A DNA stretch of 64,000 nt from Ruminococcus_G sp964621905 (lineage in GTDB: Bacteria > Bacillota > Clostridia > Lachnospirales > Lachnospiraceae), in contig CAZUNG010000002.1 in the NCBI GenBank assembly GCA_964621905.1, forward strand, positions 124,001 to 188,000, written 5' to 3'. A program made the position numbers and the translations under genes. The notes under the pieces were generated by a model. That model ran no database searches. It saw only the letters and a list, made by a program, of their open reading frames with translations, and was not told the origin of the DNA. This document shows, in pieces, positions 25,209 through 32,400 of the stretch (its first letter is position 1; every line of letters begins with the position of its first letter).

Positions 25209-25997
25209 TTAGTTGCTGACAGCACCGCCGCAGAATTCACAGCAACCGGAGGCATCGGGCGTAGTGGTAGCTCCGCAATAAGGACAAGTCACAGCCGCCT
25301 TGGGCGCTGCAGCCGCAGCCGCTACATCACGAGTTTCCTGGCGGATCTGAAGCAGAATCCCCTTGATTTCCTCGCCGGTTTCTTTATAGCGGCGATATTC
25401 GACATCCTGTTCAGGCTGAGTCGTACTGAAAGAACCCATCTGCTGAGTCGGTTCCACTTCCACTGTGGATCTGTTGAGTTTAAAGCGGATTTCATCAAAA
25501 TACGTATTGCGGACATGGATCACCACATAGAAATCATATTCGTAGTTATAGCGGGGCGGATGATAGCTGACCTCTTCGGTCGTCCCACCCGGCTTTTTGA
25601 CCTCCCGCTTGATTTCAACTTTGCGTTCGTCGATATCCAGATTGCAGCCGGTCACATCGGAAAAAGCCAGAACGTCGGGATTCGCTTCCTCCAGATCACG
25701 GGCAGAGGTTACCATGAACACACCCGCATCCTCATCCAGCAGAATCTTCGTATTCTCTCCCAACGTGCGGGTGATACGGAACGCCGCCACTTTTTCGCGG
25801 TTTGCTTCGCGGTAGTCCAACTGTTCTTTAATCTCTTCCACTGTGCTGCTGCGCCGGTCGCTGAACCACGGAGACAGCTTTTCAGCACATTTCTTGCACA
25901 TATTGCCATCCTCCAGCTTACGGTTCCCCAGCAGGCCGATCTCGGCACCGCAGATGACGCACTCTTTCTTCTCAAACAATTTTCCCAAAATACCCAT
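25209..25997 (-). CDS. DUF4428 protein with a C-terminal zinc ribbon
   Basis: The 262 residues begin with a DUF4428-type ribbon, ECVICGAEIGLLGNRKLEDG followed by CKKC, then a helix with STVEEIKEQLDYREAN. A central beta-rich domain (about 68-195) follows, with LLDEDAGVFMVTSARD and a YDFYVVIHVRNTYFDEIRF segment, recalling bacterial PH-like lipid- or protein-binding folds. After an Ala-rich linker a second ribbon, CPYCGA...CCEFCGG, ends the protein. The start at ATG 25997 is good. Its place directly upstream of the YdjG-like gene suggests a membrane-stress role; the exact function is unknown. Confidence 0.8.
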   Translation of the reverse strand: MGILGKLFEKKECVICGAEIGLLGNRKLEDGNMCKKCAEKLSPWFSDRRSSTVEEIKEQLDYREANREKVAAFRITRTLGENTKILLDEDAGVFMVTSARDLEEANPDVLAFSDVTGCNLDIDERKVEIKREVKKPGGTTEEVSYHPPRYNYEYDFYVVIHVRNTYFDEIRFKLNRSTVEVEPTQQMGSFSTTQPEQDVEYRRYKETGEEIKGILLQIRQETRDVAAAAAAPKAAVTCPYCGATTTPDASGCCEFCGGAVSN

Positions 25998-26046
25998 AGT
26001 TTTCCTCCTTCATGATGTGCTGTAAACTATGAACCACACAAATTGC

Positions 26047-26691
26047 TCATTTCTTTATCAAGGCGCCTTCCTCTACTCCACCCATTACATCCAGAATGAT
26101 CCAGGCGCTGATCCCTGCTTGAGCCTTGTGCTTTCCGATGTTGGCACGAAGCTCTGTCTCAAAGGTGTTTGCTGAGCTGCATTCTATGACATCCAGAATG
26201 GTCGTGGTCATATCTGCGCCGTCAAAGGAAACGGTTACCGCATCGCCTCTGCACAATTCACCTGACATAATAAAGCTTGTGGCAACGATCCTGTTTTTGA
26301 AAGCCTTTGCGCGTTTCATTCCCACGTCCAGAGGTTTAGGCGCGATGCTGAAAGTCTTTTCCACTTTTGCAATGGCTTCGCAGTCGCCTCCGATTTCTTC
26401 CACCACCTGCGTCCGCTCTGCTTTCTTTTCGTTGATCATGGCCTTGATTTCTTCGACTGTCATGGCTTTCAGCGGATCGCTGGTAGACTTCTTCCAGTCC
26501 TCGCGCTCGTAACCGTCGGTGCCAAATCTTCGTTTCCAGTATTCTTCGATATCGAACTGGCCTCTGATCATCTTTTCACAGTCTTCACAGATGATACCGT
26601 CCGAGATTACCACCCCCGAAAAAAAGGATAGTTCCTTGCCGCAAATCGGGCAGCATTCCGCATTTTTCTTTTTTCTTCCAAACAATGCCAT
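26047..26691 (-). CDS. DUF4428 protein
   Basis: The start is ATG 26691 after GGGAGGG; the product has 214 residues. It opens with MALFGRKKKNAECCPICG and a second CEDC pair making a zinc ribbon. A helix TVEEIKAMINEKKAER matches the same position in the next gene's product, and a beta-rich C-terminal domain with GELCRGDAVTVSFDG follows. The two DUF4428 genes are probably old duplicates with different C-termini, since only the other has a terminal ribbon. It follows the receiver-like gene by 91 bases. Confidence 0.8.
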   Translation of the reverse strand: MALFGRKKKNAECCPICGKELSFFSGVVISDGIICEDCEKMIRGQFDIEEYWKRRFGTDGYEREDWKKSTSDPLKAMTVEEIKAMINEKKAERTQVVEEIGGDCEAIAKVEKTFSIAPKPLDVGMKRAKAFKNRIVATSFIMSGELCRGDAVTVSFDGADMTTTILDVIECSSANTFETELRANIGKHKAQAGISAWIILDVMGGVEEGALIKK

Positions 26692-26782
26692 AATTTTTCC
26701 CTCCCTATTCCTCACCTTTTTTCGTCATACAATTTTGTTTGTTTCTCCGATACGCCTCGCTACCGGATTCATTTTCCAAGAC

Positions 26783-27169
26783 CTACAATGAAGAAAGAAC
26801 CGCCGCTAAATACTTTCCATCAGTTGAAGAGTAGAAAAATGCATCGATTTTCCCATCCTGCTTGGCGGATACTATTTTTTCGGCAAGCTCCGGAGATGAA
26901 TTCTCATCACACAAGAAAACTATTTTGCATTTCGGATATTCATCCCTGACTGCGCTGCTGACGGCAAGACAGTTTTCTACGGTTTCTTCCGGTGAATATG
27001 ACACCGTCATCAGAAGAATATCCGGCCCTAATGCCTTACAGTCTGTAATAATATCCGACGCCTTGGATGGAGACAATTTGTATGGAATAAATCCGCCATT
27101 CTTCTTCAGCGCTGATAGAACTCCTTCGGCTTGAAGAATGTTCCGAATCCTGACTACAATCTTCTTCAA
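26783..27169 (-). CDS. Divergent receiver-like protein without a phosphorylation site
   Basis: The likely start is a TTG at 27169, with GGAG eight bases upstream; the longer reading would begin inside the ribosome site. The 128 residues have the alternating strand-helix pattern of a response-regulator receiver: KIVVRIRNILQAEGVLSAL, then PDILLMTVSYSPEE, KIVFLCDENSSPE and IDAFFYSSTDGKYLAAVL. Key acidic residues of the first strand are absent (VRIRN) and Thr stands where the phosphoacceptor Asp would be (LLMTV). It carries no output domain. It is the first gene of the DUF4428-YdjGHI-like run, so it may sense or scaffold rather than take phosphate. The family call is tentative. Confidence 0.6.
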   Translation of the reverse strand: MKKIVVRIRNILQAEGVLSALKKNGGFIPYKLSPSKASDIITDCKALGPDILLMTVSYSPEETVENCLAVSSAVRDEYPKCKIVFLCDENSSPELAEKIVSAKQDGKIDAFFYSSTDGKYLAAVLSSL

Positions 27170-27273
27170 TTTCCTACACTCCTTTCGGCAATTTTTCAAT
27201 GTATATTGGTATTATATTTGTTCCCTTGTACTTTCCACATCGTACTTTTGTGCAGACTTTTCTGGTGAACGAA

Positions 27274-27317
27274 AAAAGGCAGCCGGAAAACCGGCTGCCA
27301 CAGACTGTAGACAAAGT
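27274..27317 (-). repeat. Hairpin repeat, copy A (inverted relative to copy B)
   Basis: Read on the minus strand it is CTTTGTCTACAGTCTG followed by a 9-base-pair stem-loop (27278-27286 with 27291-27299) and a T run. It matches copy B almost base for base. The stem plus T run could end minus-strand transcription from the regulator operon. Confidence 0.8.
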
Positions 27318-27557
27318 CTCGAATAACCATGCTCGAGGCTTTTCTTTATTGTAAAATAGTTTTTCACATCTTTTGTTATCCAGTTGAATCCTACCAAGAA
27401 AAAAGCAGGAGTTATCTACTCGCTTTCACTACGGTATTGCCCCAGTTTTTGTTATAATTATAGTATAGTATAGAGGAGGGCATGCTTATGATGACAAAAG
27501 ATGCAGATAAAAAGATGAAAAAGAAAAGTGGTGTTGGAACTGAGGCTCCAACACCAT

Positions 27558-27598
27558 CTTTGTCTACAGTCTGAAGCAGCCGGTTTCCCGGCTGCTTT
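27558..27598 (+). repeat. Hairpin repeat, copy B
   Basis: CTTTGTCTACAGTCTG (27558-27573) precedes an 8-base-pair stem (27576-27583 with 27588-27595). The same arrangement as copy A in the opposite orientation suggests a small dispersed element that may form terminators. Confidence 0.8.
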
Positions 27599-27611
27599 CC
27601 ATGTGGGGCGG

Positions 27612-28259
27612 TTATTCATCGGATTCGTCATCCATCCTGCGGTCATTGATAATCAGACCGCTTTCCCGGGCGCGGACTGCCAGTTCCGTGCGGTTCCGGA
27701 ATCCCGTCTTATCCCGCATACTCTGAATATGCGCCTTCACGGTCCGCAAAGACATATGCAGGTGTTCGGCGATCACGGCATCCGGCTCCCCGGCAGTCAC
27801 TTCCCGCAGGACTTCCAGTTCACGATCCGTAAATTCCGGACTGAGCGCATTTCCCAGTCTCAATGCCGGGGTGGAATCTGGATAGACGGACTCGCCCGCC
27901 AGCGTACGCTCCATGATTTCAAGAATACTCTCCGCATCTGAATCCTTATACCAAAAGCTGTCCACCCCCGCCACTCTTGCCCGGTCAATAAAGCTACACT
28001 CCGGCTGACTGGTAACAATGATGATCTTGATTTTGGGGAAATTCTTCTTTATTTTTGCGGCATAATCCAAACCGTTTGCATGCATGGCGGTGCAGACATC
28101 CATGAGAATCAGGTCAATCGGATTTGTCAGACAATAAAATTCTGCCATTGCCGCACTCTCCAGTGCACGAACCACATGATAATCCCCGCGCTCTTTTGCA
28201 AAAAGCTCAAACAGCTTTCTCGCCATGGGGTCGTCTTCCACAATCAGAATATGGATCAC
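27612..28259 (-). CDS. NarL/FixJ-family response regulator
   Basis: This 215-residue regulator starts with a receiver domain (ILIVEDD at 4-10, phosphoacceptor Asp54 in ILMDV, IIIVTS and the conserved lysine in WYKD). It ends with a LuxR-type helix-turn-helix (about 145-205; FTDRELEVLREV, AEHLHMSLRTVKAHIQSM). Start is GTG 28259, overlapping the kinase stop by four bases (GTGA). The upstream kinase is the obvious phosphodonor. The gene lies before the receiver-led operon, whose promoter it may control; that is inference. Confidence 0.93.
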   Translation of the reverse strand: MIHILIVEDDPMARKLFELFAKERGDYHVVRALESAAMAEFYCLTNPIDLILMDVCTAMHANGLDYAAKIKKNFPKIKIIIVTSQPECSFIDRARVAGVDSFWYKDSDAESILEIMERTLAGESVYPDSTPALRLGNALSPEFTDRELEVLREVTAGEPDAVIAEHLHMSLRTVKAHIQSMRDKTGFRNRTELAVRARESGLIINDRRMDDESDE

Positions 28260-29554
28260 AGAAAATCACCGCCTTTCTTTGGAAGTTTCACAATCAGAGC
28301 GAATCCGGACGTAATTGCCGTTTGCATCGTGCCGCCGACTCTTTCAATCTGCCTGCGAAGACTGCCGAGGCCGCCGCCTTCCGTTATGGGGCCGGACGGC
28401 TTCCTGCCGTCATTCGTAAACCCGGCAATATACTCCCGCTCCGTTTCTTCCATGCGGATGAAAAGCTTCGTAGCGCCGGCATGTTTTACCGCGTTTGTAA
28501 GCGCTTCTGCGGCAGCGGATACAAGCAAACGCTTCTCTTTTCGGCTGTCGGGAAACTGTCCGTCAAGGGTAATCCGAATACCAACGCTCTCCGCCGCCTC
28601 ATACAGCTCCTCCAGAGTGTACTCCCCACCGTTTGATCCGGGGCTCTGACGAAGGACGACAATATTTTTTGACCATTGGCTTAAAAGAGCCCCGGAATCC
28701 GCCTTCGCTGCATCCGACTGTGCCAAAAACCGCCGGGTAGCAAGCAGCGCCTGCCCAAATTCGCCATGAATGCGCACCTTGGTATCCAGCCACTCCTGCT
28801 TCCTTGCCAATTCATCTACATTTTCTCCATATCGACGCAGGCGGGTATTCATTTCGTCAAGCGCCTCGTTCTGTATCCGCAGCTTCTCGGTCAGGCGATA
28901 AAGCTTCGTGATATCCGCGACTGTTATCTGCATGATGGGCATACCTTCAATGGTAATTGTATCGCGGTGGAAAGACCATACCGTTCCATCCTGAAAACGA
29001 AGCAGTTGTTCCCCCTTCACAAATAATCGCTCGGCGTCATGCAGCTGCTCATCACCGGCAAGAATTTCCCAAAAGCTTTCCGCATCTTGAAGGTCTCTGC
29101 CCACAATCTGATGACACAGGGCATCCATGCTTCGATTGGCCAACAGAATCACACCATTGGTATGAGAGACACACAGCCCCATAGGCAACTGATCCATACT
29201 TTCTTTGATAGAGAAGATGGTAATACCGTTTTTCCACAGCCGGTATTCCCGTACCAACGTCAGACAGGGAATTACCGTTAAAGCCAACAGACACAGCGCT
29301 ACTGATGCAACCGGCAAATTCAGCGCCCGATTACAAACCGGCAGTCCTCCGAAAATCAAAGCCATATGGGCTTGCGTCAGAAGGACAAGGGCCGTAAAAG
29401 CGCCGGCCAATAATAATAATAATATCTTATCCCAAACGCTTCTTTTACGAAGCCAAACCACGGCCGCAGTCGTAATGAGAAGCAGAATCTGGCAAAAAAT
29501 CACAAGCAGCAGAACCGCGCGTGCGTTCACAGAAAGATCCATGATCGTATTCAT
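28256..29554 (-). CDS. Membrane sensor histidine kinase
   Basis: The 432-residue protein has three or four membrane helices in the first 105 residues and a PAS-like domain (about 120-225; MDQLPMGLCVSHTNGVILLANRSMDALC). A coiled coil and a dimerisation helix with RIHGEFGQALLATRRFL follow, and then the ATPase domain with EALTNAVKHAGA (N box) and GGGLGSLRRQIERVGG. The sequence type is HisKA_3-like, the class paired with NarL regulators. It overlaps both neighbours by four bases, so sensor, kinase and regulator are translationally coupled. The signal is unknown. Confidence 0.9.
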   Translation of the reverse strand: MNTIMDLSVNARAVLLLVIFCQILLLITTAAVVWLRKRSVWDKILLLLLAGAFTALVLLTQAHMALIFGGLPVCNRALNLPVASVALCLLALTVIPCLTLVREYRLWKNGITIFSIKESMDQLPMGLCVSHTNGVILLANRSMDALCHQIVGRDLQDAESFWEILAGDEQLHDAERLFVKGEQLLRFQDGTVWSFHRDTITIEGMPIMQITVADITKLYRLTEKLRIQNEALDEMNTRLRRYGENVDELARKQEWLDTKVRIHGEFGQALLATRRFLAQSDAAKADSGALLSQWSKNIVVLRQSPGSNGGEYTLEELYEAAESVGIRITLDGQFPDSRKEKRLLVSAAAEALTNAVKHAGATKLFIRMEETEREYIAGFTNDGRKPSGPITEGGGLGSLRRQIERVGGTMQTAITSGFALIVKLPKKGGDFL

Positions 29555-31206
29555 TGTCGCGCACCTCCTTTGGAGATATGGATACGGACATCTGTGTCGG
29601 TATCGTCAGCTTCAAAGGTAATTCTGCCGCCGAGGGCTTCCAGCGCCTTGCTGTCCGGCGGAGTGACACCGCTGCTTCCGATTCCAAGGGTAAGCGACAG
29701 CGCCCCGTTGGATATGTTCAGGTGAATCATCAGGGCATTTACCGTGTCAAGCACCTGCTCCAGAAGAGCTTCAAACAGGTCATAGACAGCAACCGCATAA
29801 TCCACGGGAATCGTCCCCTGACAATCCGCGTTCAGGAAAGTAATCACATTGTGAAGCCGTAAGTTATCTGCGGATTCCCTCAGGCAAAATTCCAGCTCCT
29901 TTGCCTGGATTTGGCTTTCTGCCTCTCCAAGAATGAGCAAATTTCCTCTTCGCTTAATATATGCACTGATGACGCAGATTTTCGGCAAAACAGTCTTCAG
30001 CGCGGCGGGGTTCTCTTCAATCTCTCGTAAAAGCATGTAAAGTTCGTCCAACTGTTTTGTCATTTCTTTGGTAATACGGTCATAAATTCGGCTTTGCTCC
30101 TCCACCCGTGCCTGTTTTTCTTTGAGGTCCAGCTCTGCACGAAGAAGATTGTTTTTTCCGCTGAGCTGTTCTCCGACCAATTGCAGTTCCCGCGTCAATT
30201 CGTTTATCTTCGAGATGTTATCCATCCAGAGCACATGCCCCCCGGAAATTCCGGCGCTGTTCAGCCGAAAATCGCCGGACACAATTGCACCGTGCTCCGC
30301 TTCCAGCATTGTTTCTTTGTCAAGGGGCTTGCTTTCTCCAGAGGCATAACAGACGCGGTAATTATGATCTACAATCATGCTGGAGATGGTAGAAGCACCA
30401 AATATATCGATGTAGCGTGAATTACAACGTATCAGTCCACTCTGAATGTCACTTTCCAAAAGCAGAAATATAATCAGGCAGTCGATTGCAGTCAGATCAC
30501 AAGGAATTCTGAATATACAATACGCCGTCCAAAACAGTACGGCGCCCCCAAATACGATTGCAGGCAGAGAACGAAATGTGCGTCTTCCCGGCACCCGGCA
30601 TTTCATTAAGAGTTGGACAATGAAATAGATGCCAAGACCAACAAACCATGCCATGATGATAAAATAGAAAAACTTGTAAGTATAGTCCCGGTCATAATTT
30701 TCGATTCCGTTTGGGAAATCAAACACCAGACGGTGTATATCATTGGTAAATACCGCAAGAATCAAAAAAAGAGCGGGGATATATAAAAATTTTTTCTTGC
30801 GGGGCATCACATAATCTTCCGACTTGCCAATATGCTCCACGATAAAGATACCCAGCAAAGGAATTATTATCATCGGGATATAGTACGCATACCAGCAATA
30901 ACGGTTTAGAGCAGTTTCACCAACCGTATAGTCCCACTTAAAGACACGCACCGTAAGCCAAAACAGCATCAGCATAGCGGTTGCCACGAGATACCGGCGG
31001 ACAGGCTTTTGCAAAATTCGATTTTGCAGAGAAACAATCCATACTATCAAAAGTCCTGTATGAATCAGATTCCGCACCAATCGCAGAACTATTCTGGACA
31101 TAGTTGCCTCCGGCATGTCATACTGAACGACTCTGAGAATATAGGCTGTTAGCAGCAATGCCGACACAATGATTACAGTGCGAATTTTCTTTTTATAGAA
31201 TCTCAT
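29551..31206 (-). CDS. Seven-helix membrane sensor with a degenerate kinase-like core
   Basis: The first 260 of 551 residues form about seven membrane helices, like 7TM histidine-kinase input domains. A PAS-like segment (TISSMIVDHNYRVCYASGES) and a long coiled coil (about 330-390) follow. The helix where a phosphorylatable histidine would be expected reads EEQSRIYDRITKEMTKQL, without His. The C-terminal region keeps only an ATPase-like remnant (ALEALGGRITFEADDTDTD). It may be a non-phosphorylating sensor partnering the true kinase encoded next. It starts six bases after the HTH gene's stop. Confidence 0.8.
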   Translation of the reverse strand: MRFYKKKIRTVIIVSALLLTAYILRVVQYDMPEATMSRIVLRLVRNLIHTGLLIVWIVSLQNRILQKPVRRYLVATAMLMLFWLTVRVFKWDYTVGETALNRYCWYAYYIPMIIIPLLGIFIVEHIGKSEDYVMPRKKKFLYIPALFLILAVFTNDIHRLVFDFPNGIENYDRDYTYKFFYFIIMAWFVGLGIYFIVQLLMKCRVPGRRTFRSLPAIVFGGAVLFWTAYCIFRIPCDLTAIDCLIIFLLLESDIQSGLIRCNSRYIDIFGASTISSMIVDHNYRVCYASGESKPLDKETMLEAEHGAIVSGDFRLNSAGISGGHVLWMDNISKINELTRELQLVGEQLSGKNNLLRAELDLKEKQARVEEQSRIYDRITKEMTKQLDELYMLLREIEENPAALKTVLPKICVISAYIKRRGNLLILGEAESQIQAKELEFCLRESADNLRLHNVITFLNADCQGTIPVDYAVAVYDLFEALLEQVLDTVNALMIHLNISNGALSLTLGIGSSGVTPPDSKALEALGGRITFEADDTDTDVRIHISKGGARQ

Positions 31207-31212
31207 TTCGCG

Positions 31213-31407
31213 TCACCCACCTTCTTTCGGCGGGTTATGTTTTGCGCATCTTGGATCACAGGGTTTCTCTGCCGTATCGGGAATCGCCCAGGATCTTCCG
31301 AAACGCTCCGGCCCCGGAATACGCCCTGCCTGACAGAGTTTATGCACACGGCTCTCGGAAACGTCCCACTTGTACGACGCTTCCCGTGCTGACATATATC
31401 CTTTCAT
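31213..31407 (-). CDS. Small excisionase/MerR-like helix-turn-helix protein
   Basis: The 64-residue product starts MKGYMSAREASYKWDVSESR and continues through RVHKLCQAGRIPGPERFGRSWAIP, the winged-helix pattern of the 'helix-turn-helix domain 17' or excisionase-like group. A strong AAGGAGGG site precedes the ATG at 31407. It is the first gene of the sensor-kinase-regulator operon, just below a promoter with a palindrome, so autoregulation is plausible but unproven. Confidence 0.82.
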   Translation of the reverse strand: MKGYMSAREASYKWDVSESRVHKLCQAGRIPGPERFGRSWAIPDTAEKPCDPRCAKHNPPKEGG

Positions 31408-31443
31408 CAGCGCACCCTCCTTTAGACAAAAAACACAATTTTA

Positions 31444-31472
31444 ATTATATCCGAATATGCGGATATTTGCAA
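31444..31472 (-). promoter_or_regulatory. Promoter with an embedded palindrome for the HTH-sensor-kinase-regulator operon
   Basis: On the minus strand TTGCAA (31467-31472) and a perfect TATAAT (31444-31449) are 17 bases apart, 37 bases before the HTH start. A perfect 7-base inverted repeat, ATATCCG...CGGATAT with a 6-base centre (31447-31466), fills the space between the two boxes, a classic operator position for repression. Confidence 0.75.
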
Positions 31473-31614
31473 TACGGTTTGTGAATGTGTGCTCCCGGAA
31501 GCGATTTGGCTTGCTTCGTATGGATTCACAATATTAACTGTCTTAGTAAGCAAGATTCCTCCTCTGTTCCTTTCCAATGCAAAACCAAGAAGCATAAAAT
31601 TTCAGAATGCAAAC

Positions 31615-31722
31615 TCACTGACCGCTTTGCTTTTGCTTCATAACAGAACTCACTATCGTCGGCATCTCCGTCAAAATTGCTTTATTCATGATATTCCGTA
31701 GCTTTGCTTTGCTGCTCCTCAT
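31615..31722 (-). CDS. Small basic ORF of unknown function
   Basis: A 35-codon frame starts at ATG 31722, eight bases after GAGGAG, and reads MRSSKAKLRNIMNKAILTEM then a short Lys/Gln-rich end. Only the ribosome site and basic composition support it. It lies alone in the 31473-32112 gap between the two-component operon and the conjugation remnants; the rest of that gap shows only the decayed tail downstream of the small HTH gene. Confidence 0.3.
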   Translation of the reverse strand: MRSSKAKLRNIMNKAILTEMPTIVSSVMKQKQSGQ

Positions 31723-32112
31723 ACTCTGATCTCCTCACAGTTCCCATTCCAGCAGAAAAGAAGATTGGATTTTTTGCCTTGGTTCAGCTATCTCCTGCAA
31801 AAGTAGCCATGTTGCCCTAATACCGGACGCACCTATCTAATCAAACGATCTCTTCATTAACAAATCAAAGACAGAGCAGAATCTTTTTTCTTTCTGCTGT
31901 ACCTCCTTTTAAAGTGGGAAGTTCAAGGGGGTTTACCATGTCCCTCCCCTCAGTCCACTGTTTGGACAGACTGCCCCCTTGTAAGTGGATCCCGGTTTTT
32001 TTACAGCACTGGTACGAAGACGCACCTTCGTCCAATTGGTTTATCTGAAAGACCATTGGCCGCACTCGCCGGCACGGGAACGCCCATGAATTTGTTGACT
32101 GGAATGGCGTTG

Positions 32113-32394
32113 TTACTGAGAATAATGCTTCTGCACCTCTGCAGACAAATAATACCGATTGGAGGATGCACTGCCATTTTCGCGGAAGCGTGGCTCTTTC
32201 CGGATTAGGCCAGCCCTTTCCAAATCCTTTACCGCTCGTTTCACAGTACTGCGCGAGAGGGAGAGATCTGCCGCAATGGTGTTTAAGCCAGGCCAAGCCG
32301 ACATCTCCTTGTCCATCCGGTCGTAAAGGTAGATGTATACCAGCTTGGCCCGGTGCGGCAGCTCCGCCTTGTATAGATACTCAAGCCTGCCCAT
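32113..32394 (-). CDS. Helix-turn-helix protein of an integrative conjugative element
   Basis: This 93-residue protein starts MGRLEYLYKAELPHRAKLVY and has a winged helix-turn-helix with AWPGLNTIAADLSLSRSTVK and a DLERAGLIRKEPRF wing. Such proteins sit beside VirD4 genes in Firmicutes conjugative elements of the Tn1549 kind. It starts seven bases after the last stop of the VirD4 pseudogene. In relatives the protein is often longer; here the region downstream still reads like eroded tail sequence with several stops, so it may be shortened. Confidence 0.7.
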   Translation of the reverse strand: MGRLEYLYKAELPHRAKLVYIYLYDRMDKEMSAWPGLNTIAADLSLSRSTVKRAVKDLERAGLIRKEPRFRENGSASSNRYYLSAEVQKHYSQ

Positions 32395-32400
32395 CGGTTC

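Larger units (their letters stand above)
27170..27611. other. Intergenic stretch with inverted repeat units and a hairpin
   Basis: This 442-base gap lies between the regulator gene and the receiver-like gene. A TATAAT box at about 27205 on the minus strand could belong to the receiver-led operon, though its -35 is poor. Two inverted copies of a short hairpin repeat flank the middle. Between them on the plus strand lie a TATAAT (27453-27458), a GGAGGG site, a short Lys-rich reading frame ending inside the second repeat, and a 9-base-pair hairpin (27530-27538 with 27547-27555). I cannot support a protein-coding gene here. Confidence 0.5.

Noticed and set aside
27488..27574. Short Lys-rich plus-strand frame with a good ribosome site
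   Set aside because: Its end is made of the hairpin repeat and nothing else supports translation; kept only as a note in the intergenic entry.
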